Shown: positions 1-9,809 of the stretch, in pieces
Position numbering within the stretch: position 1 is the stretch's first letter
Layout of the letters: the number at the start of each line of letters is the position of its first letter
Source of the DNA: Blochmannia endosymbiont of Camponotus sp.
GTDB taxonomy: Bacteria > Pseudomonadota > Gammaproteobacteria > Enterobacterales > Enterobacteriaceae
DNA length: 64,000 nucleotides
NCBI RefSeq assembly: GCF_023586365.1
Contig: NZ_CP097759.1
Location: 1-64,000 of the forward strand
Reading direction: 5' to 3'
Notes under the pieces: generated by a model
What the model was told of the DNA's origin: nothing
The model's database searches: none
What the model saw: only the letters and a program-made list of their open reading frames with translations
Made by a program: the position numbers and the translations under genes

Positions 1-1
1 C

Positions 2-74
2 TTCAAATATCAATTTAAATAATACCCCATCCCTACTATCTAAAGATGGGGTATTATTTAAATTGATATTTGAA
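2..74. repeat. Long perfect hairpin upstream of upp (29-bp arms)
   Basis: Positions 2-30 and 46-74 are exact reverse complements. They enclose a 15-base loop at 31-45. The base of the stem is AT-only while its tip carries an ACCCCAT/ATGGGGT clamp. There is no T-run on either side. It lies between a gene beyond the left edge and upp, so a transcript from either side would form a very stable stem. A terminator or 3'-end protecting role is inferred. The inverted repeat itself is directly visible and far too long for chance. Confidence 0.9.
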
Positions 75-125
75 AGTATAATGTCTCATATTTGAGTATT
101 TGCTTTCATGGAGAACAAAATTGAT

Positions 126-752
126 ATGAAAATAGTTGAAATTAAACATCCATTAGTACGTCACAAATTAGGACTAATGCGTATTTGTGATATTAGCACT
201 AAACGTTTTAGAGAATTGTCTTCAGAATTAGGTAGTTTGTTAACTTACGTAGCTACCGATGATTTAGAAATGGAAATAGTAACTATTAAAGGGTGGTGTG
301 GATTGGTGAAAATTGCACGTATTAAAGGAAAAAAAATAACAGTGGTACCAATACTACGCGCTGGATTAGGTATGATGAATGGTGTATTAGAGCATCTTCC
401 CAGTGCACGTATTAGCATAATAGGGATTTATCGTAATGAGATTACTTTTGAGCCCATTCCATATTTTCATAAACTAGTTTCCAATATCAATGAACGTATG
501 GCTATGGTGTTAGATCCTATGTTAGCTACTGGCGGATCAATCATTGCTACTATTGATTTATTAAAAAAATTTGGATGTAATAATATAAAGGTTTTATCAA
601 TAGTAGCAGCACCAGAAGGAATTGAAGCCCTGGAAGAAAAACATCCAGATATTGAATTATACTTAGCTTCTATAGATCAGAAAATTAATAAAAATGGCTA
701 CATTATACCAGGATTTGGGGATGCTGGTGATAAAACATTTGGAACTAAATAA
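126..752 (+). CDS. upp: Uracil phosphoribosyltransferase
   Basis: Converts uracil and PRPP to UMP, the pyrimidine salvage step in the cytoplasm. From the ATG at 126 the product is 208 residues, the same length as E. coli Upp, and begins [11 protein letters not shown] like the family. An in-frame ATG at 108 exists, but the bases just after it (GGAG at 110-113) form the ribosome-binding site for 126, so I choose 126. The PRPP-binding stretch DPMLATGGS is intact near residues 130-140, and the uracil-binding GFGDAGD is near the C-terminus. The usual partner uraA is not present; nucleosides may enter through NupC, encoded later in the window. A short stem and T-run follow the stop codon. Confidence 0.97.
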   Translation: MKIVEIKHPLVRHKLGLMRICDISTKRFRELSSELGSLLTYVATDDLEMEIVTIKGWCGLVKIARIKGKKITVVPILRAGLGMMNGVLEHLPSARISIIGIYRNEITFEPIPYFHKLVSNINERMAMVLDPMLATGGSIIATIDLLKKFGCNNIKVLSIVAAPEGIEALEEKHPDIELYLASIDQKINKNGYIIPGFGDAGDKTFGTK

Positions 753-761
753 GCATATGAT

Positions 762-789
762 TCCTTGTAATTAAGGATTTTTAATTGTT
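762..789 (+). terminator. Probable intrinsic terminator of upp
   Basis: A 5-bp stem TCCTT/AAGGA (762-766 and 773-777) with a 6-base loop is followed at once by TTTTT and then AATTGTTTT. It begins ten bases after the upp stop codon. The stem is short, but the position and T-rich tail fit a rho-independent terminator. Confidence 0.55.
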
Positions 790-904
790 TTAAATGTATT
801 CGCTATACGGATTTTATATATGGACTTTTCATCAATCATTAATACATTAATAACTAATATAAGAAGACGCATACGCATATATGTGTATTCTGGTATTTAT
901 GCGG

Positions 905-1378
905 TTAATGCCCATCAGTTAGATAACGTAACACGATCTGATCATGATCGACAGGTTTAAAATATTTAAATACTTGCTCGATAGTACCAGTTTGGTCGAT
1001 GATGAAACTAACACGATGTATGCCGTTATATGTTTTTCCCATAAACCTTTTTTCTCCCCATGCTCCAAATTTCTTGGAAATTTGGTAGTTTTCATCATAA
1101 AGTAAAATAAAGTTTAGCATTTCTTGTTCAGAGAATTTTAAAAGTTTTTCTGATTTGTCGTTACTGATTCCAATTATCTCTATTCCTAATTTTCTGAATG
1201 TATCCATATTGTCTCTTAATTTACATGCTTGTACAGTGCATCCTGGTGTCATGGCTTTAGGATAGAAATAAATAAGAATTTTTTTTCTTCCTATATAAGA
1301 ATCAATATTAACTAAAACCCCATTTTGATCAGGTAAATTAAATTGAGGGACTGTGTCTCCAGGTTGTAATAATGCCAT
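905..1378 (-). CDS. bcp: Thiol peroxidase (peroxiredoxin, Bcp/PrxQ type)
   Basis: Reduces hydrogen peroxide and organic hydroperoxides with thioredoxin as donor. From the ATG at 1378 it is 157 residues (E. coli Bcp 156). An upstream in-frame ATG at 1393 would add five residues without homology, and a GTGGA motif precedes 1378. The active-site segment PKAMTPGCTVQAC holds the peroxidatic cysteine and the second cysteine five residues on, as in E. coli. WGEK, FMGKTYNGIHR and the thioredoxin-fold strands are conserved. In E. coli bcp lies beside gcvR and dapA; gcvR is gone here and the two survivors are divergent across a gene-free spacer. Confidence 0.97.
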   Translation of the reverse strand: MALLQPGDTVPQFNLPDQNGVLVNIDSYIGRKKILIYFYPKAMTPGCTVQACKLRDNMDTFRKLGIEIIGISNDKSEKLLKFSEQEMLNFILLYDENYQISKKFGAWGEKRFMGKTYNGIHRVSFIIDQTGTIEQVFKYFKPVDHDQIVLRYLTDGH

Positions 1379-1784
1379 AGTATGTTCCACCAATAATTAA
1401 TAATTATGTGCATATATATATATATATATATATAACTTATGTTTAATTTTAATATTATTTTTAATGTCTGTATAGAATATACATAAATTATTTAATAAAA
1501 AATTTTGAATTATCATATTTCAACGTATTGTTAACGAAGAATAATTTACTTAATAATTAAAAATATAATGAAAATAATTTTTAATTAATTTAAAATATTA
1601 AACGGTAGTAAAGATAAGCATGTTTATTAATAAATAACTGTTTTAATATTATTAAAAATAGCGGTATTGTTTGTTATATATGAAGAACGATTAATGTATT
1701 ATTTGATGTTTATTGCCATTTTATTTGGATGTTTTTATTGAATAACAATATTTTATAGATTTTGTTTATTGGAGACAATGGTTC
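1379..1784. other. Divergent bcp/dapA spacer, no gene
   Basis: This 406-base spacer separates the starts of bcp and dapA and must hold both promoters. I see no open frame with homology. It contains a 23-base AT dinucleotide run near bcp and otherwise AT-rich sequence. E. coli has gcvR here; no recognisable remnant is left. Confidence 0.7.
1412..1434. repeat. AT dinucleotide microsatellite
   Basis: Eleven uninterrupted AT units plus one A, in the upstream region of bcp. Such tracts are prone to length change during replication. There are similar tracts after pdxB and after truA. Confidence 0.95.
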
Positions 1785-2684
1785 ATGTTTACGGGAAGTA
1801 TAGTGGCGTTAATTACCCCAATGGATCTAAAGGGTGCTGTAGATCGAACAAGTTTAAAGAAACTTGTTGATCATCATGTAGTTAGTGGTACATCAGCTAT
1901 TGTTTCCGTCGGTACAACTGGAGAGATGTCTGGGCTTACACATGAGGAGCATGTTGATGTGGTTATGCGAACCTTGGAATTTAGTGATGGCAGATTGCCT
2001 GTTATAGCGGGTACTGGCGCTAATTCAACTGCAGAGGCGGTTGCATTAACTAGTAAATTTAATGATAGCGATATAGCAGCTTGTTTAAGCGTCACTCCTT
2101 ATTATAATCGTCCCAATCAAGAAGGATTATTTCAGCATTTTAAGGCTATTTCAGAAAGCACAGAATTACCTCAGATATTATATAACGTTCCAGTACGCAC
2201 TGGTTGCGATATGTTACCGATTACTGTTTCTCGTTTAGCCAAGATAAAAAATATAGTTGGTATTAAAGAGGCGACCGGAAATTTAAATCGAGTAAATCAA
2301 TTAAAACAGTTGGTTCATGAAGATTTCGTTTTGTTGAGCGGAGATGATTTAAGTGCATTAGATTTTATGAAACTTGGAGGGGTTGGAGTAATTTCCGTTA
2401 CAGCAAATATTGCTGCAAAGGAAATGGCTGAGTTATGTAAATTAGCAAATGAAAACGATTTTTTAAACGCACAATACATTAACCAGCGCTTGATGCCTGT
2501 GCACCGAGCGCTATTTATTGATTCTAATCCTATGCCAGTGAAATGGGCTTGCAAAGAATTAGGATTAATATCGCATTATGTTTTGCGTTTACCTATGACT
2601 GTTTTATCTGAGGTACATCGTGATGTGCTAAAGAAAGCTTTAATAGATTCAGGGTTATTTTATGATCAGTCTAATTATAAATAA
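1785..2684 (+). CDS. dapA: 4-hydroxy-tetrahydrodipicolinate synthase
   Basis: Condenses pyruvate with aspartate semialdehyde, the first committed step to diaminopimelate and lysine. Residues line up with E. coli DapA without gaps: VGTTGE (Thr44, Thr45), TPYYNRP (Tyr107), [10 protein letters not shown] (Tyr133, Arg138) and the Schiff-base lysine in GIKEATGN (Lys161). At 299 residues it is seven longer than E. coli, with an added polar C-terminal tail. GGAG at 1771-1774 precedes the ATG at 1785 by ten bases; another ATG at 1778 is out of frame. The bamC remnant follows 20 bases downstream, as in E. coli dapA-bamC, and dapE lies nearby on the other strand. Confidence 0.98.
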   Translation: MFTGSIVALITPMDLKGAVDRTSLKKLVDHHVVSGTSAIVSVGTTGEMSGLTHEEHVDVVMRTLEFSDGRLPVIAGTGANSTAEAVALTSKFNDSDIAACLSVTPYYNRPNQEGLFQHFKAISESTELPQILYNVPVRTGCDMLPITVSRLAKIKNIVGIKEATGNLNRVNQLKQLVHEDFVLLSGDDLSALDFMKLGGVGVISVTANIAAKEMAELCKLANENDFLNAQYINQRLMPVHRALFIDSNPMPVKWACKELGLISHYVLRLPMTVLSEVHRDVLKKALIDSGLFYDQSNYK

Positions 2685-2704
2685 GTATTTATACAAGGGT
2701 TATA

Positions 2705-3028
2705 ATGTTAACTTTTTTAGAGATTTTGTGTATCTGTATGGTATTACTATCAGCTTGTTCTTTCGGAATATACAAGGAAGATCGCTGTAAACTTAATGGT
2801 GATTTATCTTATTTAGATGCCGTATCTTTGGAGGCATTAAATATACCGGAAGATTTAGGTGGTGCATTTCTTACATCACATAATGATTATGTTGTTCCTG
2901 ATGTTATCAAAAAAGATAATACTATTGCTATTGCTCAAAAAGTAGGCAAACAACTAAACATATGTCCTCCTTTGATCTTTTCTACAGATATGTCACATGA
3001 ATCGTGTTTAATTAATATTGAAGATTAA
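2705..3028 (+). CDS. bamC: Truncated BamC lipoprotein (N-terminal segment only)
   Basis: A 107-residue lipoprotein directly after dapA, the bamC (nlpB) position. It has a signal sequence ending in the lipobox LLSAC with the lipidated Cys near residue 18. The following stretch matches the extended N-terminal part of E. coli BamC: GDLSYLDA corresponds to GDEAYLEA, then NDYVVPDV, then VGKQLNICPP to VGKALDIRPP. The stop comes about where the first globular (helix-grip) domain of the roughly 344-residue protein would begin. In the known BamC-BamD complex it is this unstructured segment that wraps around BamD, so a shortened but working subunit is plausible. The alternative is a decaying gene. The tail after ICPPLIFS shows no homology I recognise. 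Confidence 0.8.
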   Translation: MLTFLEILCICMVLLSACSFGIYKEDRCKLNGDLSYLDAVSLEALNIPEDLGGAFLTSHNDYVVPDVIKKDNTIAIAQKVGKQLNICPPLIFSTDMSHESCLINIED

Positions 3029-3228
3029 TTTTTAATATAAGCATTAGTTATCCCTGATTTTTTAAATTATTTTCAATATATGCATTAAAAAACAGTAACT
3101 ACATATTTATTATATGTAATATTGAATGACACCTCGTATATATGCAATAATAATACACGTATGTGATTAACAAAAATATATCTTGGTTTCAGATCTGTTG
3201 TAATAATACATTATTGACATGTAGCATA

Positions 3229-4380
3229 TTATACTAGTATTAAATCTTCTATAATCTTTTGATATATAGAGCTAAGTAATTTTAAATCAATTAGATCAAT
3301 GTATTCGTTAACTTTATGGATCATATGGTTACGTGCCCCTAATTCTATGACTTCTGTCCCCATTTTAGCTATAAAACGTCCATCAGAAGTACCTCCTGTA
3401 GTTTCTAATCGAGGTTCAAATTTTTGGTAATATTTAATTGCATTGACCGCAACATTAGTCAATTGTCCAGGGTTACTAAAATAAGGCTCTGCAGAAAGTT
3501 TCCAATCGATATTATAAGGTAAAGTATGACATGTGAATATTTCATTTGTGTATCTTTTAATCTTGTCAATAGAACATTTATCATTAAAGCGTACATTAAA
3601 ATTTAATATAACTGTATGGGGTGTAACGTTGTTGTTGTTATTATTAGAATAAATATCAGTAATTTGTATAGCAGTAGGAGGAAATAATATACTTCTTTCT
3701 TGATCCCATGTAGTCTGTAGTAAATCTGACAGAGCTGGAATGATTAAATGTATTGGATTTTTAGAGAATTGAGGATATGCTACATGCCCTTGAGATCCAT
3801 GTATTGTCAGTTGCCCAATAAGTGAACCACGTCTACCATTTTTTATGACATCACCTAGTTGATCTTGACTGGATGGTTCCCCGACTATGCAATAGTCTAT
3901 ATGTTCATTACGCGCAATTAGAGATTCTACAACTTTTGTGGTTCCGTTGATGCCACTGCCTTCTTCGTCAGAAGTGATAAGAAACGCAATCCGTCCTTGA
4001 TAATTAGGATGTTGGTCGATAAAATTGGCGGCGGCTACTAACATAGCTGCTAATGCTCCTTTCATATCAATAGCACCTCGTCCATGTAATATATTATTAT
4101 GTACTAATCCTGAGAATGGGGGATGATCCCAGCATTGAAGATCGCCAGGATCGACCACATCAGTATGCCCAATAAACAATAATGTTGTGCATTTTTGTTG
4201 TTTTTTACAACCATGAAATGCCCAAAGATTAAGAGTGTTATCAAAACGCATTAACTCTATATTAAAATTTAGTTTTTTTAAATAATCTGCAATTATTTCA
4301 TGACAACTATGATGGTTTGGACTCACCGAAGGTTGTTGAATTAATTTTCGAGCTAATGTTATTAGTGTTGAATAATTCAT
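3229..4380 (-). CDS. dapE: Succinyl-diaminopimelate desuccinylase
   Basis: Zinc metallohydrolase that removes succinate from N-succinyl-LL-diaminopimelate in the lysine/DAP pathway. From the ATG at 4380 it is 383 residues (E. coli 375) and starts MNYSTLITLARKLIQQPSVSP, like the family. An in-frame ATG at 4413 would add eleven residues without homology. M20 metallopeptidase ligands are visible: IGHTDVVDPGD (His, Asp), GRGAIDMKG (bridging Asp), SDEEGSG (catalytic Glu and metal Glu), GEPSS, and the C-terminal NHMIHKVNE (His). With dapA in the same region it supports DAP supply for lysine and peptidoglycan. E. coli also has dapE in this neighbourhood; its ypfN partner is absent. Confidence 0.97.
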   Translation of the reverse strand: MNYSTLITLARKLIQQPSVSPNHHSCHEIIADYLKKLNFNIELMRFDNTLNLWAFHGCKKQQKCTTLLFIGHTDVVDPGDLQCWDHPPFSGLVHNNILHGRGAIDMKGALAAMLVAAANFIDQHPNYQGRIAFLITSDEEGSGINGTTKVVESLIARNEHIDYCIVGEPSSQDQLGDVIKNGRRGSLIGQLTIHGSQGHVAYPQFSKNPIHLIIPALSDLLQTTWDQERSILFPPTAIQITDIYSNNNNNNVTPHTVILNFNVRFNDKCSIDKIKRYTNEIFTCHTLPYNIDWKLSAEPYFSNPGQLTNVAVNAIKYYQKFEPRLETTGGTSDGRFIAKMGTEVIELGARNHMIHKVNEYIDLIDLKLLSSIYQKIIEDLILV

Positions 4381-4474
4381 TTTATATTTTCCAATGGTAA
4401 TAGTTCTGATCAAATTATCTTGAATTTAATAACTCACAGGAATAAGTCATACATATACTCAATACAAAATTCGG

Positions 4475-4510
4475 ATATAACTATACCAATAAATATTGGT
4501 ATAGTTATAT
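4475..4510. terminator. Perfect 16-bp hairpin downstream of tkt
   Basis: Positions 4475-4490 and 4495-4510 are exact reverse complements with the loop AAAT. On the minus strand it begins 46 bases after the transketolase stop codon, so it probably ends or protects that transcript. Only a short TTTT occurs beyond it. The structure is certain and the termination role is inferred. Confidence 0.65.
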
Positions 4511-4555
4511 AAATGTATTTTATGAAAAATTAAACATTTTTGGTGATCTGTTGAT

Positions 4556-6553
4556 TTAGGATTTGTTGAGTAATTTATATGATTTATTGATCACATAGTC
4601 CACAGTAAAGTTAAAAAATTTAAATAATTGATGTGATGGAGCTGATTTTCCAAATGTATTCATACCAATGATTTCACCATATATTCCAACATACTTATAC
4701 CAATAGTCAGTGCTGCTAGCTTCGATAGCTATTCTATTAATTACTGCGTTTGGTAATACGTATTCACGATATGATTTATCTTGCTGATCAAAGATATCAG
4801 TAGAAGGTAATGATATGACTCGTATTTTGTAACCTTCATCGGTTAATCGGTAATATGCTTGTATTGCTAATATTATTTCTGACCCAGTAGCAATTATAAT
4901 TAATTCAGGGATATTTTGGCAATCTTTAAGAATGTATCCGCCCCGAGTAATGTTATTAATTTGTGTTGAGGTGCGTTCCTGTTGCATGAGATTTTGTCTG
5001 GATAAAATCAATACGGTTGGTCCGTGATGTTCAATTGCTGATTTCCAGGCAACTGCTGTTTCTACTTGATCACAGGGACGCCATACTATTAAATTAGGAG
5101 TCATACGTAAACTTGATAATTGTTCTATCGGTTGATGAGTTGGACCATCTTCTCCTAATCCAATAGAATCATGAGTATAAATCATAATATGATGACTATT
5201 CATTAATGCTGCCATGCGAACCGCGTTGCGTGCGTATTCAACAAACGTTAAAAACGTAGCAGTATAAGGTAAAAAAGCTCCATAATTAGCAATCCCATTG
5301 GCAATAGCAGTCATCCCGAATTCACGTACACCGTAATGAATATAATTTCCGGCAGGATTCTGCATAATAGAAGAAGATTGAGACCAAGTTGTCAAGTTGC
5401 TGGGTGTTAAGTCTGCGGATCCACCAAAAAGCTCTGGTAATTCTTTAGAAAAAGATTCAATTGTAATTTGAGAAGCTTGACGTGTAGCAATATTTTGAGA
5501 ATGCGCCTGTAAATTTTCAATAAATTTTTGTGTTTTTTTATGCCAATCATCGGGTAATTTTCGTTGTATTCGTCTTATTAATTCTTTTGCTAAATTAGGA
5601 TAAGTAACCTGGTATTTACGAAAAAGTTGTTGCCAATTATCTTCTTTTTTTTGTCCCAGTATCGTGGCATTCCATGATTTATATATTTCTTTTGGTATGA
5701 CGAATTGAGGTTCATTCCAGTTAAGAGCTTTTCGAGTAGCAGCCACTTCTTCTACTCCTAATGGAGTGCCGTGAGCGTTATGTGTTCCGCTTTTATTTGG
5801 AGCTCCGAAAGCAATAATAGTATTACATATTAACAATGATGGTCTATCTAATGTGGATTTAGCCTGATCAATTGCAGCTTTAACAGCATTCCTATCATGT
5901 CCATTTATATTACGTATTACATGCCATCCATAAGATTCAAAACGCATGGCAGTATCATCTGTGAACCATTCTTGTACATCACCGTCTATAGAAATGCCGT
6001 TATTATCGTAAAATATAATTAATTTATTTAATTTCATAGTTCCAGCTAGCGCGCAAGCTTCATGAGAAATACCTTCCATCATGCATCCATCTCCTAAAAA
6101 TACATAAGTATAATGATTGATGATATTAAACTGTGCGCGATTAAATTGAGCTGATAGTGTCCGTTCAGCAATTGCAAATCCTACAGCGTTAGCAAGACCT
6201 TGCCCTAGTGGACCTGTTGTAACCTCAATTCCATCAGTATACCCACATTCTGGATGCCCGGGTGTTGTTGAATTTAATTGTCTAAAGTTTTTTAGATCTT
6301 CTATAGATATTTTGTATCCGGTTAAATGTAGTATGCTGTATAGCAGCATTGATCCATGCCCATTAGATAAAACAAATCGGTCTCTATTAATCCAATTGGG
6401 ATTGCTTGGGTTGTGATTTAAGTAATCCCTCCATAATACTTCAGCAATATCCGCCATACCCATGGGACAGCCAGGATGCCCAGAATTAGCTTGTTGTATA
6501 GCGTCTATGCTCAATATACGTATGGCATTAGCTAATATTTTTTCTGATAACAT
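4556..6553 (-). CDS. tkt: Transketolase
   Basis: Thiamine-diphosphate enzyme that transfers two-carbon units in the non-oxidative pentose phosphate pathway, feeding ribose-5-P and erythrose-4-P. The 665 residues cover the whole family (E. coli TktA 663). Visible motifs are [30 protein letters not shown], the ThDP motif GDGCMMEG...[12 protein letters not shown] with the catalytic Glu, and [19 protein letters not shown] lies nine bases before the ATG. The position next to dapE matches E. coli tktB rather than tktA, though the sequence starts like TktA; it may be the only transketolase. Upstream on the same strand are two unrecognised frames. Confidence 0.97.
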   Translation of the reverse strand: MLSEKILANAIRILSIDAIQQANSGHPGCPMGMADIAEVLWRDYLNHNPSNPNWINRDRFVLSNGHGSMLLYSILHLTGYKISIEDLKNFRQLNSTTPGHPECGYTDGIEVTTGPLGQGLANAVGFAIAERTLSAQFNRAQFNIINHYTYVFLGDGCMMEGISHEACALAGTMKLNKLIIFYDNNGISIDGDVQEWFTDDTAMRFESYGWHVIRNINGHDRNAVKAAIDQAKSTLDRPSLLICNTIIAFGAPNKSGTHNAHGTPLGVEEVAATRKALNWNEPQFVIPKEIYKSWNATILGQKKEDNWQQLFRKYQVTYPNLAKELIRRIQRKLPDDWHKKTQKFIENLQAHSQNIATRQASQITIESFSKELPELFGGSADLTPSNLTTWSQSSSIMQNPAGNYIHYGVREFGMTAIANGIANYGAFLPYTATFLTFVEYARNAVRMAALMNSHHIMIYTHDSIGLGEDGPTHQPIEQLSSLRMTPNLIVWRPCDQVETAVAWKSAIEHHGPTVLILSRQNLMQQERTSTQINNITRGGYILKDCQNIPELIIIATGSEIILAIQAYYRLTDEGYKIRVISLPSTDIFDQQDKSYREYVLPNAVINRIAIEASSTDYWYKYVGIYGEIIGMNTFGKSAPSHQLFKFFNFTVDYVINKSYKLLNKS

Positions 6554-6665
6554 AAAGTGTTTTCCTAATATTGAATGTTTTAATTGAACGATTATGAAAT
6601 GTTCTCTCTCATAGAGAATTATCGAATACGGTTAGTGAATTTTTCCATGCTTATTTTATTATTTT

Positions 6666-7229
6666 TTAAAAGGTTGATTGATACACAGGGATAGGTGTAT
6701 TAAATATTTTATTTAAAAAAGAAAATACACGCAATTTGATAGGCTGTGCACGCAAGATTAATTGACTGTGTTGTTTGAGTAATTTTTTAGCACTTGTTAA
6801 GCAATCATATTCATTTGTAACTATTATGATTGGGTCATCTGTATATAAATTAGTATTTATAGAAATATTGTTTTCGTAGTATTTATTATGGTCAAAATAA
6901 TTTTTATTTATTTTTTGTATGTTAGGAGAATTGTAAATACTGAATGGTACATATCGATTATACCAGTTGTCAATCAGTTCTATAAATGGATAAATGAAAT
7001 ATAAATTCGATGTGGTACATGTACATTTTTGATCTAAAGAAAGTAAAAGTTTTAAATTAATTTGGATATTGTTTTTTTTTAATTCTGTTGTTTTTTTTAT
7101 GTTTTTCCAATTGATAGTGATTTTTATAATCACATGATCTGAATCTGTGTTTTGATTTTTATAGGTTGCGATAAATCTGTAATATTTTTTTATTCTAAAA
7201 TATTTATTAGAAGCAGATATTATATCCAT
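6666..7229 (-). CDS. Unrecognised protein, 187 residues
   Basis: I do not recognise this reading frame. It is rich in Asn, Lys, Ile and Tyr, as expected from base bias, and has no signal peptide, membrane segment or motif I can name. It starts two bases after the stop codon of the next frame upstream (the frame ending at 7232), in a different frame, and runs towards tkt 112 bases on. The two may be a coupled pair or a single gene split by a frameshift. An A9 tract (T9 on the plus strand, 7072-7080) lies inside it and is a likely slippage site. An open frame of this length is unlikely by chance in sequence this rich in TAA and TAG, so I think it is or recently was a gene. Confidence 0.5.
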   Translation of the reverse strand: MDIISASNKYFRIKKYYRFIATYKNQNTDSDHVIIKITINWKNIKKTTELKKNNIQINLKLLLSLDQKCTCTTSNLYFIYPFIELIDNWYNRYVPFSIYNSPNIQKINKNYFDHNKYYENNISINTNLYTDDPIIIVTNEYDCLTSAKKLLKQHSQLILRAQPIKLRVFSFLNKIFNTPIPVYQSTF

Positions 7230-7231
7230 TT

Positions 7232-7516
7232 TTATGAAGACATGCCTAGAATATTGTCTAAAATTTTAGTGTCGATATGAGTTTTTAACTTATTTATTGT
7301 GTTAATTGTACTAATACATGTAGCATAATCTTTTTTTATAGTATAAATTATTGTATATTCAATGAATTTGTAATGAGAACTGAAAAAAAATGGTTTTAGA
7401 ATAAGAAACGGGTTAGTAATGGCATTATTATGTGAATGGTAATACCAAATGGCGTTAATATTTTTGATATTCTCTATAATTCCTGAAATTTTTCTTAAAC
7501 TATTTGATGGATTCAT
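7232..7516 (-). CDS. Unrecognised protein, 94 residues
   Basis: No family recognised. The frame begins MNPSNSLRKISGIIENIK and has no obvious signal peptide or transmembrane helix. Its TAA is followed after two bases by the ATG of the 187-residue frame, suggesting translational coupling or one broken gene of about 280 codons. It is the first frame after the large gene-free region and would be read toward tkt. It could be the N-terminal part of a fast-evolving gene or an eroding remnant. Confidence 0.4.
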   Translation of the reverse strand: MNPSNSLRKISGIIENIKNINAIWYYHSHNNAITNPFLILKPFFFSSHYKFIEYTIIYTIKKDYATCISTINTINKLKTHIDTKILDNILGMSS

Positions 7517-8795
7517 TACTGACTCCGTATTACGTATTATAATTGGGTAATGTTAACGATATTTACAATTATTTTAAAATGCATATAGTAAAATATATTT
7601 ATAAGTATAAATATATTTATTGTATGTTTTATTTCTATCAAAACATGTTATATATAAAACATATATATGTATTATATACAAGTTGTATCATATCACACAA
7701 TATGTGATGCAATGAACGTTGCGTGTTTTGTAAATAATTTATTAATTAATGTATGTATATCTGTATGTCAGGTGATTGTATTAAAATAGTAAAGATTGTT
7801 ATTATTATCATAATTTAATACCGATTGTAATTTTTATTATCTAATTGCAAAGATCATTATGATTGCAGTAATTTTTTAAGCGTTAAGTTAATGAGGTTTT
7901 TATTTTGTTAGAGCGTCACAAAAGTCACATTATACTATGTGATCAATATATTATTGCATATAATACATACTAGCAATTATTCTGAAGTATGAGTTTTATT
8001 ATGTCATGTGTAATAGTATTTATATATTAAATAGGCGGTTTAATTTTTTTATATTAGTATGTTCTTTCCGTAATAAAATTATATATTGTGTAATAGATAA
8101 CTAATTAATAGTAAAAGTAATTTTTGAATTTATTTAAAATAATTATTTTTCATTTTTTTTGCAACGAGCTATTTTGTTTAGATTACAATGATAGTATAGC
8201 ACAAATTTTATTGTAGTGTTAACGATAATAAGCATCGCTCAAATTGTATGAAATTAATCGAAAGCATCGATACATAAAGATAAGTATCTGTTACATAAAT
8301 AGTTTATTACAACAGAATTATTTTTTAATTTTTAAATTTTAATTATTTAATGATCGTATTGATAATTATTTTAGGTTTTAAGTCAAGTTAATGAAAATAT
8401 CTATATTTATATATAGAAATCATGTTTTAAATTATCTTTTATCTTTATATAGGATCTTTTATGCAGTTTAAAAAAAGATAATATTATTATATTTGATCAT
8501 AAATTATAATATTGAATATGGTGGTATTTTTACAGAGAGAAGTATAGACAAGATTAATCAAATATGATTGATTTAAATTTCATTCAATTAATAATTCGGC
8601 AATATGAATAATTCATCTATATAATAAAAGATATCATCATATATTAATAATTGGTTATAAAACTTTCATGCAAGTACAAATTTGTGTGTGGTATATATCT
8701 TAATTATGCATGTATTATAGAATGATATTCTATTGACTGGAAGGAAACTCTCTATTTTGAGTAGGTATGTTTGTATTCGCATATATATGATTATT
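7517..8795. other. Large gene-free region (about 1.3 kb)
   Basis: No open frame with homology appears on either strand, and I see no tRNA or rRNA. There are small inverted motifs such as ATCACA/TGTGAT around 7694-7710 and TCACA/TGTGA around 7927-7944, and long A/T runs. It separates the divergent unrecognised pair from cysP and must hold the cys promoter. It probably is the residue of several deleted genes. Confidence 0.7.
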
Positions 8796-9809
8796 ATGCA
8801 TATTATTTTAAAAATGATTAAAGTGACAGCGTTATTATATTGTGTTTTTTGCGTTCCAATACATGGAACTGTTTTATTAAATAGTTCTTATGATGTGTCT
8901 AGAGAATTATTTTTAAAGATTAATTCGGATTTTATCGAATATTGGAAGGATCTTCATCCTGAAGATACATTAATTATTCGTCAATCTCATGCCGGATCTA
9001 CTAGACAAGCTATGGCTATATTACAGGGACTGCGTGCGGATGTGGTGACATATAATCAGGTGATAGATGTACAAATTTTGTGTGATCGGGGACACTTAAT
9101 TCCTAAAAATTGGCAAGATCGATTTCCAAATCATAGTTCACCATTTTTTTCGACTATGGCTTTCTTGGTGAGACGAGGTAATCCAAAAGGAATTTATAAT
9201 TGGTATGATTTAACTAATGAGGGCTTGAAAATAGTATTTCCTAATCCTAAAACTTCTGGTAATGGACGTTATACTTATTTAGCAGCTTGGAATTTTTTTT
9301 TAAAAAATAGCGATGGGGATATAGATCAAACTCGAATTTGGATGCAAAAATTTTTAAAAAATGTAGAGGTATTTGATACTGGAGGACGTGCTGCTACCTC
9401 TACTTTTGTTGATCGTAATCAAGGAGATGTACTAATTAATTTTGAATCTGAAGCAAAATTAGTTCGAAGTCAATATGGATTTGATAATTATGAAATTGTT
9501 ATACCCACTCCGAATGTTTTGGTAGAATTTCCAGTGACCTGGATAGACAAAAACGTCATTAGAAACGGAACTAAAGATGTAGCACAAGCTTATTTAGATT
9601 ACCTATACATCCCTTCAGTGCAAAAGATTATTACTAAGTTTGGGTACCGTGTCAGTACAACTGATATTGCTCAAATATATCAAAATGGATCTGTTGGGAA
9701 TCAATTATTTAGAGTAGAGGATCAATTTGGTAATTGGAATGCTGTTATGAATATGCACTTTAAACGTGGTGGTGAATTAGATCAATTGTTATCAATAGGA
9801 CATCGTTGA
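8796..9809 (+). CDS. cysP: Thiosulfate/sulfate-binding periplasmic protein
   Basis: Periplasmic receptor of the CysPTWA importer. It is CysP rather than Sbp: LLNSSYDVSREL, RQSHAGSTRQA, VVTYNQVIDVQIL, NPKTSGNGRYTYLAAW, DTGGRAAT and FRVEDQFG all match CysP. The start is not fixed by a good ribosome-binding site. The in-frame ATG at 8796 gives a 24-residue signal peptide ending PIHG and 337 residues in all, almost exactly the E. coli length (338). Other in-frame starts are ATG 8787, ATG 8814 and TTG 8757 or 8733. It overlaps cysT by one base (TGATG) and begins the operon. Confidence 0.93.
   Translation: MHIILKMIKVTALLYCVFCVPIHGTVLLNSSYDVSRELFLKINSDFIEYWKDLHPEDTLIIRQSHAGSTRQAMAILQGLRADVVTYNQVIDVQILCDRGHLIPKNWQDRFPNHSSPFFSTMAFLVRRGNPKGIYNWYDLTNEGLKIVFPNPKTSGNGRYTYLAAWNFFLKNSDGDIDQTRIWMQKFLKNVEVFDTGGRAATSTFVDRNQGDVLINFESEAKLVRSQYGFDNYEIVIPTPNVLVEFPVTWIDKNVIRNGTKDVAQAYLDYLYIPSVQKIITKFGYRVSTTDIAQIYQNGSVGNQLFRVEDQFGNWNAVMNMHFKRGGELDQLLSIGHR

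Noticed and set aside
7690..7945. TCACA/TGTGA pairs resembling CRP sites
   Set aside because: The half sites are in the reverse order and spacing (TCACA...TGTGA) from the CRP consensus TGTGA-N6-TCACA.
8733..8795. TTG codons at 8733 or 8757 as the cysP start
   Set aside because: They would add a non-homologous, partly charged extension before the signal peptide; ATG 8796 gives the family length, though this start remains uncertain.
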